A DNA stretch of 64,000 nt from an uncultured Prevotella sp. Its GTDB lineage: Bacteria; Bacteroidota; Bacteroidia; Bacteroidales; Bacteroidaceae. How positions within the stretch are numbered: position 1 is the first letter of the stretch; every line of letters begins with the position of its first letter. Positions 26,697 to 35,672 of the stretch are shown piece by piece. The notes beneath the pieces are model-generated. The model did not search any database and was not told where the DNA came from. It saw only the letters and a list, made by a program, of their open reading frames with translations. The DNA lies in contig URCI01000004.1 of assembly GCA_900546345.1 (NCBI GenBank), forward strand, positions 44,026 through 108,025, written 5' to 3'. The position numbers were made by a program, and so were the translations under genes.

Positions 26697-27980
26697 TTAA
26701 CGTTTTTGAATGAAAATCAGGAAAGCACCGATGACCAGCAGGTACAATCCCACATAGGTATAAGGAAGCCACGGATCCTTGACCAATTCGAAGACACTGA
26801 CATTGCTCCACTTGCCCATCTGTTCGTTATAGCTGAGCTGATAAATCTTCCAGGCTCCGAGGCTGAAAGGCTTGTTGACTTCTATGGTCGTGGGAATATT
26901 CAGTTCGTCTTTCTGGGTATAGATATTCACGTCGGAAGCATAGCGCATCGGTTCACGCGAGGGCATGACCACCTCAAGGTTGTTGCCTAAGCTGACTCCA
27001 CTGATGGGAAAGAGATAGCTGCCGCTGGAGACCCATCCCGTTTTTTTCTGTTTGCCCTTGGTGGCAGAGATGTAGAGTGCCGCAGCCGCCCCTTTGCCAT
27101 TGTAAGGTACAAAACCGCCTTCATTGAGCCGCATGCCGAGTTGGTCCATCTTCATGTGAGTGGCCATTCCTTCCGGCATACCCTTCATCATCTTCACCAT
27201 TGTTGCCGGCATGGCATTGTCGAGTTTTTTGAGAACCTCGATCTTCCACCCCAGGAGTTCTGCCGGTGTGTAGCTTTTATCAATGACCAGTGTCTGGGGC
27301 TTCTTCACGGGTTGTGGCAAACCGCTCTGCATGTTCACGACCATCAGTTTTGGCGGGTACTCGTCGATGGTAAACCGGTTGAGCTGAATGGCAAAAGGCA
27401 ACTCTATGACATTGTTGTAGGCATCAAGTGCCCTCCACTCAGGCTTTCCCTCCTCGCAATACATCTTCAGTTTCTGCATGTCGGCACTGCCCAGCGTACC
27501 GCAGACGATAAAGATCACCAAACCGATATGGCACACCAAAGAGGGTATCAAACGCTTGCGCAGATGACAGGCTTGGTGGATAGCCACCTCGGCGACAATC
27601 ATGACATTCCACAAATAGACGAGGATAAACGGCCAAAAATTGAGCATCTTGGTCAGTCCGAGTCCATCAGCGGCAGCCTGTCCTTCGGGCGCTTGCCGAG
27701 TGAGCCCCATGACGACCGTGAGTATCGCGGCTGTCGCCAGTGCAGGCACGGCTGCCTCGACAGTCGTGATAAACCTGAAGAAATAGACTCTCGACCGCAA
27801 GACATAGATGACTGTCAGCAGTAACAATAAAAAAGCCAGGGCAATGATATTGCCCGGCCACATAAAGACAATCCAATCAAGAGGTCCCACCGCCACTTGC
27901 AGCAGGCCTCCTGTAACGAGGAGACCCATGCTGACAGCGGCACCTTCCTGAAAGGAATAGGGGTGTTTCCACATATTCAT
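26697..27980 (-). CDS. ccsB: Cytochrome c biogenesis protein CcsB (ResB-like)
   Basis: A 427-residue ResB/CcsB-type protein, partner of CcsA in system II cytochrome c maturation. Four hydrophobic segments are visible: GLLVTGGLLQVAVGPLDWIVF, IIALAFLLLLLTVIYVL, a pair near residue 125, and a last one near the C-terminus (YVGLYLLVIGAFLIFI). A large periplasmic domain lies between them. The ATG at 27980 (MNMWKHPYSF) is chosen because it falls between this gene and nrfA. It follows nrfA by 23 bases. Confidence 0.88.
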   Translation of the reverse strand: MNMWKHPYSFQEGAAVSMGLLVTGGLLQVAVGPLDWIVFMWPGNIIALAFLLLLLTVIYVLRSRVYFFRFITTVEAAVPALATAAILTVVMGLTRQAPEGQAAADGLGLTKMLNFWPFILVYLWNVMIVAEVAIHQACHLRKRLIPSLVCHIGLVIFIVCGTLGSADMQKLKMYCEEGKPEWRALDAYNNVIELPFAIQLNRFTIDEYPPKLMVVNMQSGLPQPVKKPQTLVIDKSYTPAELLGWKIEVLKKLDNAMPATMVKMMKGMPEGMATHMKMDQLGMRLNEGGFVPYNGKGAAAALYISATKGKQKKTGWVSSGSYLFPISGVSLGNNLEVVMPSREPMRYASDVNIYTQKDELNIPTTIEVNKPFSLGAWKIYQLSYNEQMGKWSNVSVFELVKDPWLPYTYVGLYLLVIGAFLIFIQKR

Positions 27981-28003
27981 AGATAAATTCTTCGTGCGCT
28001 TGA

Positions 28004-29497
28004 TCAGATCGGTTGTGTGATGAACCGCTTGTTCTTTCTTGCTGTCTCGATCCATTTCGGCACGATGGTGTCGAGGAAGTCCTTCTTTTGCTGACGGAAC
28101 TTATTCATGTCCAGACCGATATACTTCTGAGCTTTCTCCTTGGTCGAGAGGTCTGGCATAGGCACTTCACCGCTGTAGCCGTGGCGAGCCAGAACTTTGG
28201 CAATGCTCAGACGGGCTTGTCCTGCATAGTAGAGTGCGTCACTGAGCAGGCGGGTGACCTCCTGAGGTGCATGGAAGCTGGCTCCGTGGCTGGCTACTGC
28301 ATAGTCCCAGCGCCACTGGCTCTTGCGGATGTCCTCCAGAGCGGCGGCCATCTCTTTCTCGTTGGCGCCCTTCTTCCAGGCGAAAGCAGCCTCGATATGG
28401 GCTGTAGAGAGTTCCTTCTCCACCTTGGCGCGCACTTCCAGCACTTTCTCCTGACGCTCATAGACATTCTTGCGCAGTGTCTCGGCGTCCTGACGGTGGC
28501 AGGTCTGGCACGTGCGGTCGATATGTGCCAACGGCGACATGATGTGGTGATCGGTATATTTCACGCCACCTTCCTGGATATAAGGCATGTGGCAGTCGGC
28601 GCAGGAAAGGCCGCGCTGACCATGAATGCCCTGCTTGAAGATCTCGTAACCAGGATGCTGAGCCTTTAAAATCTTGGCGTGTGAAAGCGGATGGATATAA
28701 TCATAGAAGCCGATACTGTCGTAGTAAGCCTCGGCTGCCTCGCAGGTCAAGCCCTTGTCCTGTGGGAATTTGAGGTAGTTGGTACCCTTCTCGAAGTAGT
28801 ACTCTGTGTGGCATTGTGCACACACAAGGGAGCGCATCTCTTGATGACTGGCCTTCCTGACATCCTTTCCGGCACGTGCCCATGCCTCGTAAAGGGCAGG
28901 ACGGGCAGGCTTCAAGTCCATGGTGCGGGCGTCATGACAGTCAGAACAGCCCACGCTGTTCATTACCTCGCTGCCCCAGTCACTCCACTTAGCGGCATAG
29001 AAGGCATTCTTGCCTTTCTCACGCATCAGACGTGGCACATCAGGACCCTTGCACGTCCAGCACGTACCCGGTTGCATGTCCTTCTGTCCGTCCACACCCG
29101 GTGCGCCCGTACGCAGGATCTTGCGCAGGTCCTCAATGCAGTGGCGGTGTCCGCGGGGTGTGTTGTGGTCGCGGCTAAAGGCGTATCCATCCCATAAGAT
29201 GACCATCAGAGGATGCTGGGCAAGAACGTCCTGCTCCTGCGAAGAATTGTATTTACTCACAAAAGAGGTATCCTCCGTCATGGACCAGGTCTCGTACTCA
29301 TGAGGGAAGTCTTCTGCAAACTTCTCGTTTTGAGCCACAATAGAGTCGGTCATGGGCGTACGGCGATTGTTGAACACGGAGACGACTTCAGCCCGGCGCT
29401 CCAAGAGTGACGAGCAAAGCAGTCCAAGAACGAAGACGATGGCCATGGCTCCGAGGAAGAGCAACCATCCTTGCCATTTTTTCAATTGTCGTGACAT
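28004..29497 (-). CDS. nrfA: Ammonia-forming cytochrome c nitrite reductase
   Basis: NrfA reduces nitrite to ammonia with six electrons in the periplasm. The 497-residue protein has one N-terminal hydrophobic anchor or signal (WLLFLGAMAIVFVLGLL). It carries five haem sites in order: CWTCK, the lysine-ligated active-site haem that defines NrfA, then CSDCH, CAQCH, CADCH and CQTCH. Additional His residues for axial ligation are present (TDHHIMSPLAH, AVASHGASFH). It follows nrfH by 24 bases and precedes ccsB-ccsA. Confidence 0.97.
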   Translation of the reverse strand: MSRQLKKWQGWLLFLGAMAIVFVLGLLCSSLLERRAEVVSVFNNRRTPMTDSIVAQNEKFAEDFPHEYETWSMTEDTSFVSKYNSSQEQDVLAQHPLMVILWDGYAFSRDHNTPRGHRHCIEDLRKILRTGAPGVDGQKDMQPGTCWTCKGPDVPRLMREKGKNAFYAAKWSDWGSEVMNSVGCSDCHDARTMDLKPARPALYEAWARAGKDVRKASHQEMRSLVCAQCHTEYYFEKGTNYLKFPQDKGLTCEAAEAYYDSIGFYDYIHPLSHAKILKAQHPGYEIFKQGIHGQRGLSCADCHMPYIQEGGVKYTDHHIMSPLAHIDRTCQTCHRQDAETLRKNVYERQEKVLEVRAKVEKELSTAHIEAAFAWKKGANEKEMAAALEDIRKSQWRWDYAVASHGASFHAPQEVTRLLSDALYYAGQARLSIAKVLARHGYSGEVPMPDLSTKEKAQKYIGLDMNKFRQQKKDFLDTIVPKWIETARKNKRFITQPI

Positions 29498-29521
29498 ATT
29501 GCTAAGTTTTTAGTTTTTACG

Positions 29522-30124
29522 TTAATGTCCCAATGCTTTCTGCAACCATTCAGGCACAGGACTGGGAGGAATAGGAGCCTGAGTCTCGGCACCAGGCGTA
29601 GAAGAGAGTGTGTTCATGCCGCCATGGGGCACATTGCGATGGCAGTCCCAGCAGGCAAAGCCTTCACCGCGCTTGGCGAGCATGTAATCGATCTTACCCG
29701 TGCGCACCATCCGGGTGTTGAGCTCCGTGTGGCAGCGAATGCAGTTGTCCATGATAATTTCCGCACTAGGGTCTTCTGCCGTGATTGCCTGATGCTCGCT
29801 GTTGGTGACAAAATAGGCTACATGCTTCATGCCGTCAAGGCCCTTGAAGAAGTATTTTGCCGCCAACGAGGAATGAGGCACATGACAGTCATTGCAAGTA
29901 GCATCACGGCCATGGGAAGAATGTGACCACGTGACATACCATGGCGACATGATATGGCAATTGACACACGCAGCCGGATCGTCACCTATAATATAGGTGT
30001 GCATGCGAAGCAAGTAGGCGAATAGTCCACCTAAGCCCACAATCACTCCGCACAAGACAAGGCCCACGACCTTTTGACGGTAAGAGAGGGTAATCCTCCA
30101 CTTTTTGAGTTTGCCAAGATCCAT
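29522..30124 (-). CDS. nrfH: Cytochrome c nitrite reductase small subunit NrfH
   Basis: A 200-residue NapC/NirT-family tetrahaem quinol dehydrogenase that passes electrons from menaquinol to NrfA. One N-terminal membrane anchor (VVGLVLCGVIVGLGGLFAYLL) is followed by four CxxCH sites: CVNCH, CNDCH, CIRCH and CWDCH. It is the first gene of the nrfHA-ccsBA operon. The promoter has TTG at 30192-30194 and TATATTTG at 30164-30171. Confidence 0.96.
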   Translation of the reverse strand: MDLGKLKKWRITLSYRQKVVGLVLCGVIVGLGGLFAYLLRMHTYIIGDDPAACVNCHIMSPWYVTWSHSSHGRDATCNDCHVPHSSLAAKYFFKGLDGMKHVAYFVTNSEHQAITAEDPSAEIIMDNCIRCHTELNTRMVRTGKIDYMLAKRGEGFACWDCHRNVPHGGMNTLSSTPGAETQAPIPPSPVPEWLQKALGH

Positions 30125-30163
30125 AGGTTGTTTATGTTATTAAGTAATAGCTTCTTTCGTTTG

Positions 30164-30194
30164 CAAATATAGGTTGATAATTTGAGAAAAACAA
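30164..30194 (-). promoter_or_regulatory. Promoter of nrfHA-ccsBA
   Basis: Minus-strand TTG, 20 bases, TATATTTG, about 40 bases before the nrfH start. I see no clear FNR- or NarL-type site next to it. Confidence 0.7.
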
Positions 30195-30252
30195 ATATTC
30201 CGGCCAAAAATTATCCTAATAAATGAGGATTATCTGTTTCGCCTAATTTATT

Positions 30253-30260
30253 TATCTTTG
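30253..30260 (+). promoter_or_regulatory. -7 element of the 49-residue gene
   Basis: TATCTTTG lies 32 bases before the ATG at 30292. It is divergent from the nrfH promoter. No TTG box is evident. Confidence 0.6.
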
Positions 30261-30291
30261 CAGCCATCAATAAACATCATAAAAATAGGTC

Positions 30292-30441
30292 ATGACCAAA
30301 GTCTTCACCCATTTCGCTTCTGACAACGACAGCCGTCGCGATGAGCTCATCCGCACCATCGAACACAGTGTGGAGCACCTCACGCTCGCCGAGCTTGAGG
30401 CTCTCTACTACGATCTCGTGTCAAAAGACTACATCCGATAG
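30292..30441 (+). CDS. Small acidic protein of 49 residues, unknown function
   Basis: The frame ATG-TAG encodes MTKVFTHFASDNDSRRDELI... ending LYYDLVSKDYIR. It is probably helical (RDELIRTIEHSVEHLTLAELEALYYDLV has a heptad-like hydrophobic pattern). It has its own -7 element and codon use like the neighbouring genes, so it is likely a real gene. I do not recognise a family. It lies between the divergent nrfH promoter and the convergent murQ gene. Confidence 0.65.
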   Translation: MTKVFTHFASDNDSRRDELIRTIEHSVEHLTLAELEALYYDLVSKDYIR

Positions 30442-30475
30442 GAACCTATCATAGAAGGATGAGGTCGCTATCATA

Positions 30476-30507
30476 AAAAAGAGGGCCCTACAAAAAGTAA
30501 GAAGGCC
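30476..30507 (-). terminator. Likely terminator of murQ
   Basis: On the minus strand GGGCCT pairs with AGGGCCC (one bulge) and is followed by TCTTTTTTAT. It may also serve the convergent 49-residue gene. Confidence 0.6.
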
Positions 30508-30516
30508 CCCGGCCCC

Positions 30517-31326
30517 CTACTCCACAGTGGCCGGTCCCCTCATGATTTCTTCCAACGATTTCCGCATCAGTTCTTTCTTGGCTGCGTCATAGCTGAGATG
30601 GTCATGAGCCATCACCATGCGCACGGCACGGTCGATGAGCTTCTCGTTGGTCAGCTCCATGTCTACCATCTGATTGCCCTGGACTTTTCCCAAGCGTATC
30701 ATCACCGTAGTGGAAATCATGTTCAGCACCATCTTTTGTGCGGTCCCGGACTTCATGCGTGATGAGCCCGTCACAAACTCCGGCCCTACAATGGTCACCA
30801 CCGGATAGTCGCTCACAGCCTCCAAGGGCGTATCGGGATTGCTGGTGACGCATCCCGTGACAATGCCGTGGGCACGCGCTTGCCGCAAGGCGCCCACCAC
30901 ATAGGGCGTCGTGCCCGAGGCTGCTATGCCGATGACAGTGTCGCCCGGAGCGATCCCCTGCCCTGCCAAGTCGCGCCAGCCCTGCCGCTCATCGTCCTCG
31001 GCATGTTCCACGGCATGGCGCAAGGCAGTGTCGCCACCGGCTATCAAGCCCACGACAAGACGCGGATCAGTGCCATAGGTGGGCGGCAACTCCGAGGCGT
31101 CGAGCACACCAAGCCGCCCACTCGTTCCTGCTCCTATATAGAAGAGGCGGCCGCCTTGCCTCATTCGTTCCACGATCTTCTCTGTGAGGCGTGTGATCTG
31201 TGGAAGCGCCTTCTCCACCGCATCAGCGACGCGGTGATCCTCGCGGTTGATGTCGCGCAGCAGTTCGGCCACCGGCTTCTGCTCCAAATCGTCATAGAGT
31301 GAAGCCTCTTCCGTAATCCGTCGCAT
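30517..31326 (-). CDS. murQ: N-acetylmuramic acid 6-phosphate etherase
   Basis: MurQ cleaves the lactyl ether of MurNAc-6-phosphate to give GlcNAc-6-phosphate during cell wall recycling. The 269-residue SIS-domain protein carries the family block GAGTSGRLGVLDASELPPTYG, with the catalytic Glu region (LDASE) near residue 80. The second signature is VTGSSRMKSGTAQKMVLNM near residue 185. It is slightly shorter than E. coli MurQ (298). It lies 26 bases after mscL on the same strand. Confidence 0.95.
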   Translation of the reverse strand: MRRITEEASLYDDLEQKPVAELLRDINREDHRVADAVEKALPQITRLTEKIVERMRQGGRLFYIGAGTSGRLGVLDASELPPTYGTDPRLVVGLIAGGDTALRHAVEHAEDDERQGWRDLAGQGIAPGDTVIGIAASGTTPYVVGALRQARAHGIVTGCVTSNPDTPLEAVSDYPVVTIVGPEFVTGSSRMKSGTAQKMVLNMISTTVMIRLGKVQGNQMVDMELTNEKLIDRAVRMVMAHDHLSYDAAKKELMRKSLEEIMRGPATVE

Positions 31327-31352
31327 GAATCAGTCTCCCACCTTTACTTCCA

Positions 31353-31772
31353 CTACTTTTTCTCCTTGAGCAAGTCTCTGATTTCGGTGAGCAGCTTTTC
31401 TTCATTGCTAGGCTGCGGAGTCGGAGCGGGCTCCTCCTTCTTTTTACGCGTGAGCACGTTGATGCCTTTGACCAGGAGGAAAACACAGAAAGCAATGATG
31501 ACAAAGTCGATGAGTGTCTGGATGAAGTTGCCATAGTTGATAGTGGCGGGCTTCATCTGCTCCACACCGGGAATCACCACCCTGGGCAGTGTGACTTTCA
31601 GGTCGGAGAAGTTCACACCGCCGATCAGCCATCCGATGGGCGGCATGATGATGTCGTCGACAATACTGCTCACAATCTTACCAAACGCACCGCCGATGAT
31701 CACACCGACAGCCATGTCCACTGCATTGCCTCTAACGGCAAACTCCTTGAACTCTTGAATAAATTTACCCAT
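31353..31772 (-). CDS. mscL: Large-conductance mechanosensitive channel
   Basis: MscL opens under membrane tension to release solutes on osmotic downshock. The 139-residue protein has the canonical start ([21 protein letters not shown]). TM1 has the pore motif [21 protein letters not shown], and TM2 is [18 protein letters not shown]. The cytoplasmic helix is cut by a Pro-rich linker ([15 protein letters not shown]). It is cotranscribed with murQ. Confidence 0.97.
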   Translation of the reverse strand: MGKFIQEFKEFAVRGNAVDMAVGVIIGGAFGKIVSSIVDDIIMPPIGWLIGGVNFSDLKVTLPRVVIPGVEQMKPATINYGNFIQTLIDFVIIAFCVFLLVKGINVLTRKKKEEPAPTPQPSNEEKLLTEIRDLLKEKK

Positions 31773-31858
31773 AACTTCAAACTATGAAAGAGAAAAGTCT
31801 ATTTTGCCAAGTGGACTTATCACTCTGGCAAACGTTTATATTATTTAATACTTAATGC

Positions 31859-31891
31859 TTGTGCAAAATTAGAAAATAATTTGTATCTTTG
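31859..31891 (+). promoter_or_regulatory. Promoter of gapA
   Basis: TTG (31859-31861), 22 bases, TATCTTTG (31884-31891), with a leader of about 90 bases before the ATG. Confidence 0.65.
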
Positions 31892-31988
31892 CAATCGATA
31901 AGCAAGAAAAGTTCCTTCCAAGGAACAAAAAACTTAGTTTCGACAAAAGGACACATTTTATAACCCTTTATAAATAATAGAAAGTAAA

Positions 31989-33059
31989 ATGGCAAATGTT
32001 AAAGTAGCTATCAATGGTTTCGGTCGTATCGGCCGTCTCGCATTCCGCCAGATGTTCGCAGCTCCTGGCTATGATGTTGTTGCTATCAACGACCTGACCA
32101 GCCCTAAGATGCTGGCTCAGCTCCTGAAGTATGATACCACACACGGTGGTTATCAGGGCATTATCGGCGAGAAGCCCGAGCATACCGTTTCTTACAGCGA
32201 CGAGCCTTTCACAGAGAATGGCAAGGAAGCAGCTGGTTACATCGAGGTAGATGGCAAGAAGATCACTATCTACAAGGAGAAGGACGCAGCTAACCTGCCT
32301 TGGGGTGCTCTGGACATCGACGTTGTCCTCGAGTGCACTGGCTTCTATACTTCTAAGGACAAGAGCATGGCTCACGTAAAGGCTGGCGCTAAGAAGGTCG
32401 TTATCTCTGCTCCTGCAGGCAACGATCTGAAGACCATCGTCTTCAACGTGAACAACGAGACTCTGACCAAGGACGACCAGATCATCAGCGCAGCTTCTTG
32501 CACCACCAACTGCTTGGCTCCTATGGCTAAGGCTCTGAACGACAAGTATCCTATCCAGGCTGGTATCATGCAGACCATCCACGCTTACACTGGCGATCAG
32601 ATGATCCTCGACGGTCCTCAGCGCAAGGGCAACCTGCGTCGTAGCCGTGCTGGTGCTTGCAACATCACTCCTGCTTCTTCTGGCGCAGCTAAGGCTATCG
32701 GCCTCGTTCTTCCTGAGCTGAACGGCAAGCTGATCGGTGCTGCACAGCGTGTTCCTGTACCTGATGGCTCTACTACTCTGCTCTACGCAGTTGTTGAGGG
32801 TAAGGACGTTACTGTTGACAGCGTCAACGCAGCTATGAAGGCTGAGGCTAACGAGAGCTTCGGTTACAACGATGAGGAGATCGTTTCTTCTGATATCCTC
32901 GGCATGCGCTACGGTTCTCTCTTCGACGCTACACAGACAATGGTCGTGAAGCTCGACGACAACCACTATGAGGTACAGGTTGTTTCTTGGTACGACAATG
33001 AGAACTCTTACACTTCTCAGATGGTTCGCACCATCAAGTACTTCGCTGAGCTGAAGTAA
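31989..33059 (+). CDS. gapA: Glyceraldehyde-3-phosphate dehydrogenase
   Basis: Glycolytic GAPDH, NAD-dependent: it oxidises and phosphorylates glyceraldehyde-3-phosphate. The 356-residue protein has the N-terminal NAD fold ([13 protein letters not shown]) and the active-site Cys171 in [12 protein letters not shown]. The catalytic His region is HAYTGDQ. At 356 residues it is about 20 longer than the usual bacterial enzyme; the extra residues lie in the N-terminal half. Codon use is extremely biased (GCT, TCT, CTG, AAG), as expected for a highly expressed gene. Confidence 0.97.
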   Translation: MANVKVAINGFGRIGRLAFRQMFAAPGYDVVAINDLTSPKMLAQLLKYDTTHGGYQGIIGEKPEHTVSYSDEPFTENGKEAAGYIEVDGKKITIYKEKDAANLPWGALDIDVVLECTGFYTSKDKSMAHVKAGAKKVVISAPAGNDLKTIVFNVNNETLTKDDQIISAASCTTNCLAPMAKALNDKYPIQAGIMQTIHAYTGDQMILDGPQRKGNLRRSRAGACNITPASSGAAKAIGLVLPELNGKLIGAAQRVPVPDGSTTLLYAVVEGKDVTVDSVNAAMKAEANESFGYNDEEIVSSDILGMRYGSLFDATQTMVVKLDDNHYEVQVVSWYDNENSYTSQMVRTIKYFAELK

Positions 33060-33090
33060 TACCCGAGAAGGTAACAACTCTGAAATAACA

Positions 33091-33123
33091 AGGCCCGCAG
33101 TTTCGTGCTGCGGGCCTTTTTTT
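33091..33123 (+). terminator. Terminator of gapA
   Basis: AGGCCCGCAG and CTGCGGGCCT form a 10-bp stem followed by TTTTTTT. Confidence 0.92.
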
Positions 33124-33155
33124 GTGCCTGAGCCAGCAACGCGCCGTCGGAGCGC

Positions 33156-33177
33156 ACTCCTTATTATATATAAGAGC
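33156..33177 (+). repeat. CTCCTTATTATATATAAGAG element upstream of the rhamnose operon
   Basis: A copy of the recurrent intergenic word with imperfect dyad symmetry (CTC...GAG), between the gapA terminator and the AraC-gene promoter. Confidence 0.6.
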
Positions 33178-33264
33178 CATCTCCTTGTTTTATAGAATCG
33201 CACGCTATATCAAAATTCACGTGTTTTTTATCAATTATAACCCTAAATACTAAGAAAAACACAC

Positions 33265-33272
33265 TATCTTTG
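33265..33272 (+). promoter_or_regulatory. -7 element of the rhamnose operon
   Basis: TATCTTTG lies 47 bases before the AraC-family gene. No TTG box is seen at the normal distance, which would fit a promoter that depends on an activator. Confidence 0.6.
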
Positions 33273-33319
33273 CAACCGTACTACAATCAATAAACAAGGA
33301 TTGCACGATAACTAAAAAC

Positions 33320-34201
33320 ATGATGACCAATCAGATGACATCCATCTACTTGCTCAGCAATGAACAGGATATCCACTGGGGACTGACCGTCAGCACCGTG
33401 GGTTACCAACATATCGCGCCCGGAGAAGCCTATCCTCCCAAGGGACATCCGCAGGCTTATTCGTTCCAGGCGGGTAGGGGACGCGTGCTCGACGAGTATC
33501 AGTTTGTCTACATCTCCCGCGGACGTGGTGTCTTCGAGTCAAAGAACTTCGGACAGACAACGGTAGGGGAGGGCGACATGTTTCTGCTCTTCCCCGGGGA
33601 GTGGCACAGCTACCAGCCCGACGAAGCCACCGGATGGGACGAATACTGGATAGGATTCAAAGGACTGAACATCGACAGCCGCGTGAGCAATGGCTTCTTC
33701 CTGCCACGTGAACCGATCTTTCATGTAGGGCTCAACGAGGACATTGTGCGGCTCTACCGCAACGCCATCGCCATCGCCAGTGAGCAGGGCATCGGATTCC
33801 AACAGATGCTCGGCGGCGTGGCAAACATGCTGCAGGGCTACGCCTTCGCACTCAACCGCCACAACACCTTCGAAGATCAGCAGGCAGCGGAAGCCATCCA
33901 TAAGGCGAAAATCATTATGACCGAGAAATTCAGCCAAAAGATAGGCCCCACAGATGTCGCTGATGCCATCAACATGGGATACTCCAAGTTCCGACGAATC
34001 TTCAAGGAATACACGGGCTACGCGCCTTTGCAGTACTTGCAGGAGCTTCGACTCCAGCGCAGCAAGCAACTGCTCGTCGGCACTGATCTCAGCCTCACAG
34101 AGATAGCCGACCGCGTGGGTTACGACAATGCTGACTACTTCTCCGCTGCTTTTAAAAAGAAAAACCATATTACACCAGCCAATTTCCGAAAGAAAAGATG
34201 A
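33320..34201 (+). CDS. AraC family regulator of the rhamnose operon
   Basis: A 293-residue transcription factor with an N-terminal cupin-type sugar-sensing domain (FVYISRGRGVFES, LLFPGEWHSY). The C-terminal AraC double helix-turn-helix covers residues 195-290: DVADAINMGYSKFRRIFKEYTG, then EIADRVGYDNADYFSAAFKK. Its last bases overlap the rhaB ATG (ATGA), so the two are translationally coupled. By position it should sense rhamnose and activate rhaBATD, as RhaR/RhaS do in E. coli; this is inference. Confidence 0.92.
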   Translation: MMTNQMTSIYLLSNEQDIHWGLTVSTVGYQHIAPGEAYPPKGHPQAYSFQAGRGRVLDEYQFVYISRGRGVFESKNFGQTTVGEGDMFLLFPGEWHSYQPDEATGWDEYWIGFKGLNIDSRVSNGFFLPREPIFHVGLNEDIVRLYRNAIAIASEQGIGFQQMLGGVANMLQGYAFALNRHNTFEDQQAAEAIHKAKIIMTEKFSQKIGPTDVADAINMGYSKFRRIFKEYTGYAPLQYLQELRLQRSKQLLVGTDLSLTEIADRVGYDNADYFSAAFKKKNHITPANFRKKR

Positions 34202-35664
34202 AACACTATTTAGCCATTGATCTTGGAGCCACATCCGGCCGTACCATCATCGGTACGCTCGATAAAGGGCACGTCGACCTTGAGGAGCTCACTCGCTTCG
34301 ACAACCCGCTCATCGCCCTGAGCGGACATCTCTATTGGGATCTCTACGCACTCTACAACGAAATCATACGCGGACTGCAACTCGCCGCACAGCGCGGCAT
34401 CGACATTCAGAGCATCGGCATCGACACCTGGGGCTGCGACTTCGCGCTCTTCGGCGACGACGGCGCGCTGCTCGGCAACCCCATCGCCTATCGCGACCCG
34501 CACACCAACGGCATGATGGAGCACTTCTTCCATGACCGCATGAACAAGGACGAGGTCTACCGTCGCACAGGCATACAGTTTATGAACTTCAACAGCCTCT
34601 TCCAGCTCTATGCTATGGAACAGCACCATAGCAGTGCTTTAAAGGCTGCCAAGAAGATACTCTTCATCCCTGACGCCCTCGGATACATGCTCACCGGTAA
34701 AGCCGTCTGCGAGTACACCGTGGCCTCAACGTCTCAGCTGCTCAATCCCGCCACCGGCGACCTCGACGAGGCACTGCTCCGCGCACTCGGTCTGCCCCGC
34801 GACGTCTTTGGCCCCATGGCTATGCCCGGCACTGTCCTCGGCACACTCACGCCGGAAGTGCAGAAGCTTACGGGACTCGGAGACGTACCCGTGATCACTG
34901 TTGCCGGGCACGACACTGCCAGCGCCGTAGCCGCCGTACCTGCAAAGGACGAGCATTTCGCCTATCTCAGCAGCGGCACGTGGAGTCTCATGGGCATAGA
35001 GACACCTCAGGCTATCATCAACACTGAAAGCCAGAAACGCAACTTCACCAACGAGGGCGGCATCGACGGCACCACACGCTTCCTGAAGAATATCTGCGGC
35101 ATGTGGATGTATGAGTGCTGCCGACGTGAATGGAAGAAACAGATTCTCGCTGAGGAACATGATGAAGCGAAAGCACAGCAGCGCATCACTACAGAACTCG
35201 CACACATCCGCCTGCAGGACGATGCCATGAAAGAGGCCCCAAACCGCACACTTGTCAACCCAGACGACCCAATGTTCGCTGCTCCGGACTCTATGCTGCA
35301 GGCCATACACAACTACTGCGAGGCTCACAATCAGCCCATTCCCGAGACACGGGCTCAGGTGTGCCGATGCCTTTTCGACTCGCTCGTCAACCGCTACAAG
35401 ACTGTCTTTGGCTGGCTGCAGGACTTCGCGCCGTTCGCCATCGACACGCTGCACATCATCGGCGGGGGTAGCCTCAATGCTTATCTCAACCAGATGACCG
35501 CTGACGCACTCGGCGTGACCGTGCTTGCCGGACCGCAGGAAGGCACTGCTCTCGGCAACATCATGCTTCAGGCTAAGGCCAACGGTGGAGTAGGGGACAT
35601 CTGGGACATGCGACACGTCATCGCACAAAGCATCACACTAAAAGAATATCAACCAAATAAATAA
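34198..35664 (+). CDS. rhaB: Rhamnulokinase
   Basis: RhaB phosphorylates L-rhamnulose at C1. The 488-residue FGGY-family kinase starts with the phosphate-1 motif LAIDLGATSGRTIIG, contains the sugar-binding segment IGIDTWGCDFALF near residue 78, and has the C-terminal ATP-site motif IIGGGSLNAYLNQM. Length equals E. coli RhaB (489). It is the second gene of the rhamnose operon, 8 bases before rhaA. Confidence 0.96.
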   Translation: MKHYLAIDLGATSGRTIIGTLDKGHVDLEELTRFDNPLIALSGHLYWDLYALYNEIIRGLQLAAQRGIDIQSIGIDTWGCDFALFGDDGALLGNPIAYRDPHTNGMMEHFFHDRMNKDEVYRRTGIQFMNFNSLFQLYAMEQHHSSALKAAKKILFIPDALGYMLTGKAVCEYTVASTSQLLNPATGDLDEALLRALGLPRDVFGPMAMPGTVLGTLTPEVQKLTGLGDVPVITVAGHDTASAVAAVPAKDEHFAYLSSGTWSLMGIETPQAIINTESQKRNFTNEGGIDGTTRFLKNICGMWMYECCRREWKKQILAEEHDEAKAQQRITTELAHIRLQDDAMKEAPNRTLVNPDDPMFAAPDSMLQAIHNYCEAHNQPIPETRAQVCRCLFDSLVNRYKTVFGWLQDFAPFAIDTLHIIGGGSLNAYLNQMTADALGVTVLAGPQEGTALGNIMLQAKANGGVGDIWDMRHVIAQSITLKEYQPNK

Positions 35665-35672
35665 AGACCAAT

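Noticed and set aside
31968..33203. 411-codon open frame on the minus strand opposite gapA
   Set aside because: The plus-strand frame is a clear GAPDH with extreme codon bias, which leaves the complementary frame open by chance. The antisense product has no domain and no promoter.
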